From Paraktedonobacter sp035294465 (lineage in GTDB: Bacteria > Chloroflexota > Ktedonobacteria > Ktedonobacterales > Ktedonobacteraceae): a stretch of 16,834 nt of DNA. The stretch is taken from the NCBI GenBank assembly GCA_035294465.1, contig DATGKW010000201.1:1-16834 (forward strand), in the 5' to 3' direction. The translations under genes were made by a program, and so were the position numbers. This document shows positions 15,208 to 16,834 of this stretch, piece after piece; within the stretch, counting starts at the first letter, position 1, and each line of letters opens with the position of its first letter. A model generated the notes under the pieces. That model searched no databases. It saw only the letters and a program-made list of their open reading frames with translations, and had not been told where the DNA came from.

Positions 15208-15264
15208 AAATGGTGCAAATGGTGCGTCATTTGTAGCATATGGTGTTCTCTTTTGAATTGTCAA
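15208..15264 (-). promoter_or_regulatory. Promoter and 9-bp tandem repeat upstream of the XRE-NB-ARC gene
   Basis: On the minus strand TTGACA (15264-15259), 18 bases and TATGCT (15240-15235) form a promoter. Just downstream two exact copies of GCACCATTT (15225-15217 and 15216-15208) lie in tandem, with a related ACCATAT inside the spacer region. Such placement suits a regulator site, perhaps for self-control by the HTH protein; that is inference. Confidence 0.45.
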
Positions 15265-15281
15265 TCATGCATACTTATCGA

Positions 15282-15299
15282 TAGGAGAAACGTCTCCTA
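15282..15299. other. Inverted repeat TAGGAGA-N4-TCTCCTA
   Basis: Perfect 7-bp arms around AACG, in the gap between the divergent XRE-NB-ARC and secreted-protein genes. It could be an operator; its arm also resembles a ribosome site, so a chance match is possible. A further perfect 8-bp palindrome TAGCGCTA (15312-15319) overlaps a TATATA that might be a -10. Confidence 0.35.
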
Positions 15300-15395
15300 C
15301 CACAAAAAGTGTAGCGCTATATAAAACAGTGTTTTCAAAGGAGGAGAGTCTACGGTGATGAAAACAGCTCGCACCATCACAAAGAATTCTGGCTT

Positions 15396-15926
15396 GTGTC
15401 TCTGCTAGCTTGCTTTGTTGCACTTTCTCTAAGTTTTGTAGGTTCATCGTCTGCCTTTGCAGCTACTCAGCACCACTCTAACGTGAAACCCAATTACGTT
15501 AGTGTACAATGCCTCGAAGAGACCGCGTATCTCACAGAAAATGGAGAGAATTCCGCGGATGGTGTTGGAGGATCCTACAACAATTGTTTAGCGACGGTTT
15601 ACATCACTCAGATAATAAACCTAACTAGCAGTTGTCCAGGTCTGGGAACTGGGTCCGGTAGTATCACCACGGGTGGTTCAACAGCAGTTGGTCTCTCTTT
15701 TATACAGAATTTTGGGACTAATGCCGGATGCGTTGTGTGTGAATACACAGACGGCGTCCTAAGTGGGGAGAGTTTCCCAAACTTTACTCTGTTGGAGACT
15801 GTAACTGCTAGCGGAAGTTTTACGTATCATGGTATATCCTACCGTGCCACCTCCGACACTGGCTCAGATCGTATAACGATTAGCAATGGCGGAAAATATG
15901 CCCCGCCTTGTCCCGAATCTGTGTAA
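15396..15926 (+). CDS. Cys-rich secreted protein of unknown function (5' end in another frame)
   Basis: The open frame from GTG 15396 gives 176 residues: a hydrophobic core and a cleavage site after SSSAFA (about residue 22), then a mature part rich in Ser, Thr and Gly with cysteines C39, C64, C80, C112, C115 and C172, an even number that fits disulphides. No family is recognised. The real start is probably ATG 15358: it has AAGGAGGAG upstream (15338-15346), and its first codons read a basic MKTARTITK, exactly what the hydrophobic core lacks. That frame then hits a stop, so one base seems to be missing, for example in the AAA at 15380-15382. As written the gene is either mutated or the sequence has an error. 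A hairpin follows. Confidence 0.62.
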   Translation: MSLLACFVALSLSFVGSSSAFAATQHHSNVKPNYVSVQCLEETAYLTENGENSADGVGGSYNNCLATVYITQIINLTSSCPGLGTGSGSITTGGSTAVGLSFIQNFGTNAGCVVCEYTDGVLSGESFPNFTLLETVTASGSFTYHGISYRATSDTGSDRITISNGGKYAPPCPESV

Positions 15927-15959
15927 CTCTGAAGCAGCTACCACCTAAAATGCTGCAAA

Positions 15960-16000
15960 AATTTGTAGTTCGGATAAAACATCTGTCCGAACTACAAATT
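15960..16000. terminator. Perfect 15-bp hairpin after the secreted-protein gene
   Basis: AATTTGTAGTTCGGA (15960-15974) and TCCGAACTACAAATT (15986-16000) pair perfectly around an 11-base loop, starting 33 bases past the stop codon. A-run lies to the left, so the T-run follows the stem on the minus strand; on the plus strand the only U residues are in the stem base. It may act in both directions. Confidence 0.58.
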
Positions 16001-16134
16001 CACGCTAAAACATTAGCTTGATGATTATAAAGATATATACTCACTACAGAGACATTGGAGCAACAATATGATATACTTTGAATTAAGCTGAATTTAAAAC
16101 GCCGTTGTGAACACTAAGAAAGGAAAATGACTCG

Positions 16135-16680
16135 ATGTCAACAGATGATCCCAGGCAAGTAGTCATTGACTATCTTTCTGATAAAAAATTTCAGAGAGAG
16201 AAACGCGGATGTTTGGCCAAAGTAGAAACCATTCTTTTTTTAAAAGTAAAAGCTCTTCCAAACCTACATGCCTATGCAGTACGTTATACGAGTACAACAG
16301 ATCAACAATGGGACGAGGCATGTCTTGTACAGAATATGAATGGCTCATGGAGATGTTCAAGCGGCTTTAGGGGAAGAACTGAGGACCGATTTGCTACAAC
16401 TAAAGAGGAACGAGTTAAAAATGGTTCTCAACCTTGGATTAAGGTGTCGGCAACGGAGGAATCTGGATATTGGTTTATATATGGCAACGTTATTGCCAAC
16501 AATTATGATATTGCAAGTATACGCATGGTATCTGCCACTTCTGGGCAAATAGAGGAAGACGAGACCCATGATGGTTTGGTCTTATTTCTTAGTAAATGTT
16601 CTCTTCCCATAGAGTTTGAGTTTTATAGTCCTGCTCATATATTGTTTGGTAAGCAGCTTTGGGGGCTTGCTCCTTTGTAG
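16135..16680 (+). CDS. Unrecognised 181-aa protein
   Basis: A complete frame with AAAGGA about ten bases before the ATG. The product is soluble, with no signal peptide or membrane helix, rich in aromatic residues and with four cysteines (including CLAK, CLVQ, WRCSS and KCSLP). The N-terminal DPRQVVIDYLSDKKFQ and the alternating strand-like segments (VRYTS, ACLVQ, WIKVSATE, YWFIYGNVIA) suggest a small alpha+beta domain such as an NTF2- or DUF-type fold, but this is only a shape impression. Codon use is AT-rich, unlike genes left of 14.2 kb, hinting at acquired DNA. No function is proposed. Confidence 0.68.
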   Translation: MSTDDPRQVVIDYLSDKKFQREKRGCLAKVETILFLKVKALPNLHAYAVRYTSTTDQQWDEACLVQNMNGSWRCSSGFRGRTEDRFATTKEERVKNGSQPWIKVSATEESGYWFIYGNVIANNYDIASIRMVSATSGQIEEDETHDGLVLFLSKCSLPIEFEFYSPAHILFGKQLWGLAPL

Positions 16681-16834
16681 AATACCAAATCTTCTAAAGA
16701 TTTCCCCAATGTTCTTACCTGGAGCAAAATTGACCACCTTTTGGTTAGTTTGAAGGTCCAGATATCTGTGTGTTTCACCAACAATCAGGCACCAGGAAAT
16801 TAAAGAAGTAGTAAGAGACTGCTACTGTCAAAAA
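16681..16834. other. AT-rich tail of the window
   Basis: No gene, promoter or convincing stem-loop could be supported in the last 154 bases. Confidence 0.4.

Noticed and set aside
15358..15400. Programmed -1 frameshift in the secreted-protein gene
   Set aside because: No classic slippery heptamer or downstream structure at the junction; a lost base in the AAA run explains it more simply.

Overview
The window reads as chromosomal DNA from a filamentous, soil-type Chloroflexota of the Ktedonobacteria kind. This rests on gene content and protein style, not on a marker gene: a secreted CBM2-GH11 xylanase, an orphan class I terpene synthase, an XRE-NB-ARC (STAND) gene, a one-TM FG-GAP protein and HU, among moderately GC-rich genes with AAGGAG-type ribosome binding sites. 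The organism assignment is inference. No rRNA, tRNA, CRISPR array or transposase was seen.

Layout. 1-431 (-): start of an SDR oxidoreductase cut by the window edge. 806-1915 (-): secreted endo-xylanase; its 530-bp upstream region holds two imperfect ~115-bp repeats, each with a LacI-type palindrome, and the distal one sits exactly at a good promoter. 2448-4339 (+): three-gene operon with the two subunits of a split ThDP-dependent 2-oxoacid decarboxylase (ComD/ComE type) and a metal-dependent cyclase/isatin-hydrolase-type enzyme, closed by a 14-bp perfect hairpin. 4639-5655 (+): stand-alone terpene synthase behind a 16-bp perfect palindrome. 5935-6819 (+): LOG-family protein, overlapping tail-to-tail by 12 bp with glgB (6808-8853, -), which has a possible 57-codon gene just upstream. 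9233-10760 (+): overlapping pair lspA-rluD-like. 11044-11805 (+): membrane-anchored FG-GAP-type protein, convergent with an HU-family gene (11981-12346, -) that lacks the usual DNA-kinking proline. 12703-14231 (+): coupled SDR with a C-terminal membrane anchor plus a VKOR-like membrane protein with a CPWC motif. 14214-15162 (-): broken XRE-NB-ARC gene. 15163-16834: a visibly AT-richer end with a Cys-rich secreted protein whose signal peptide is split by a frame change, a 15-bp perfect hairpin and an unrecognised 181-aa protein.

How the parts fit. The left part is carbon and secondary metabolism: xylan breakdown under apparent sugar-type repression, 2-oxoacid decarboxylation with a ring-opening hydrolase, and terpene formation. 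The middle is housekeeping: glycogen branching, lipoprotein processing, pseudouridylation and a nucleoid protein. The right end looks accessory. The best candidates for something undescribed are the decarboxylase-hydrolase operon, the SDR/VKOR-like membrane pair and the duplicated operator-promoter module of the xylanase. Three apparent one-base losses between 14.2 and 15.4 kb should be checked as possible sequence errors before being read as biology.
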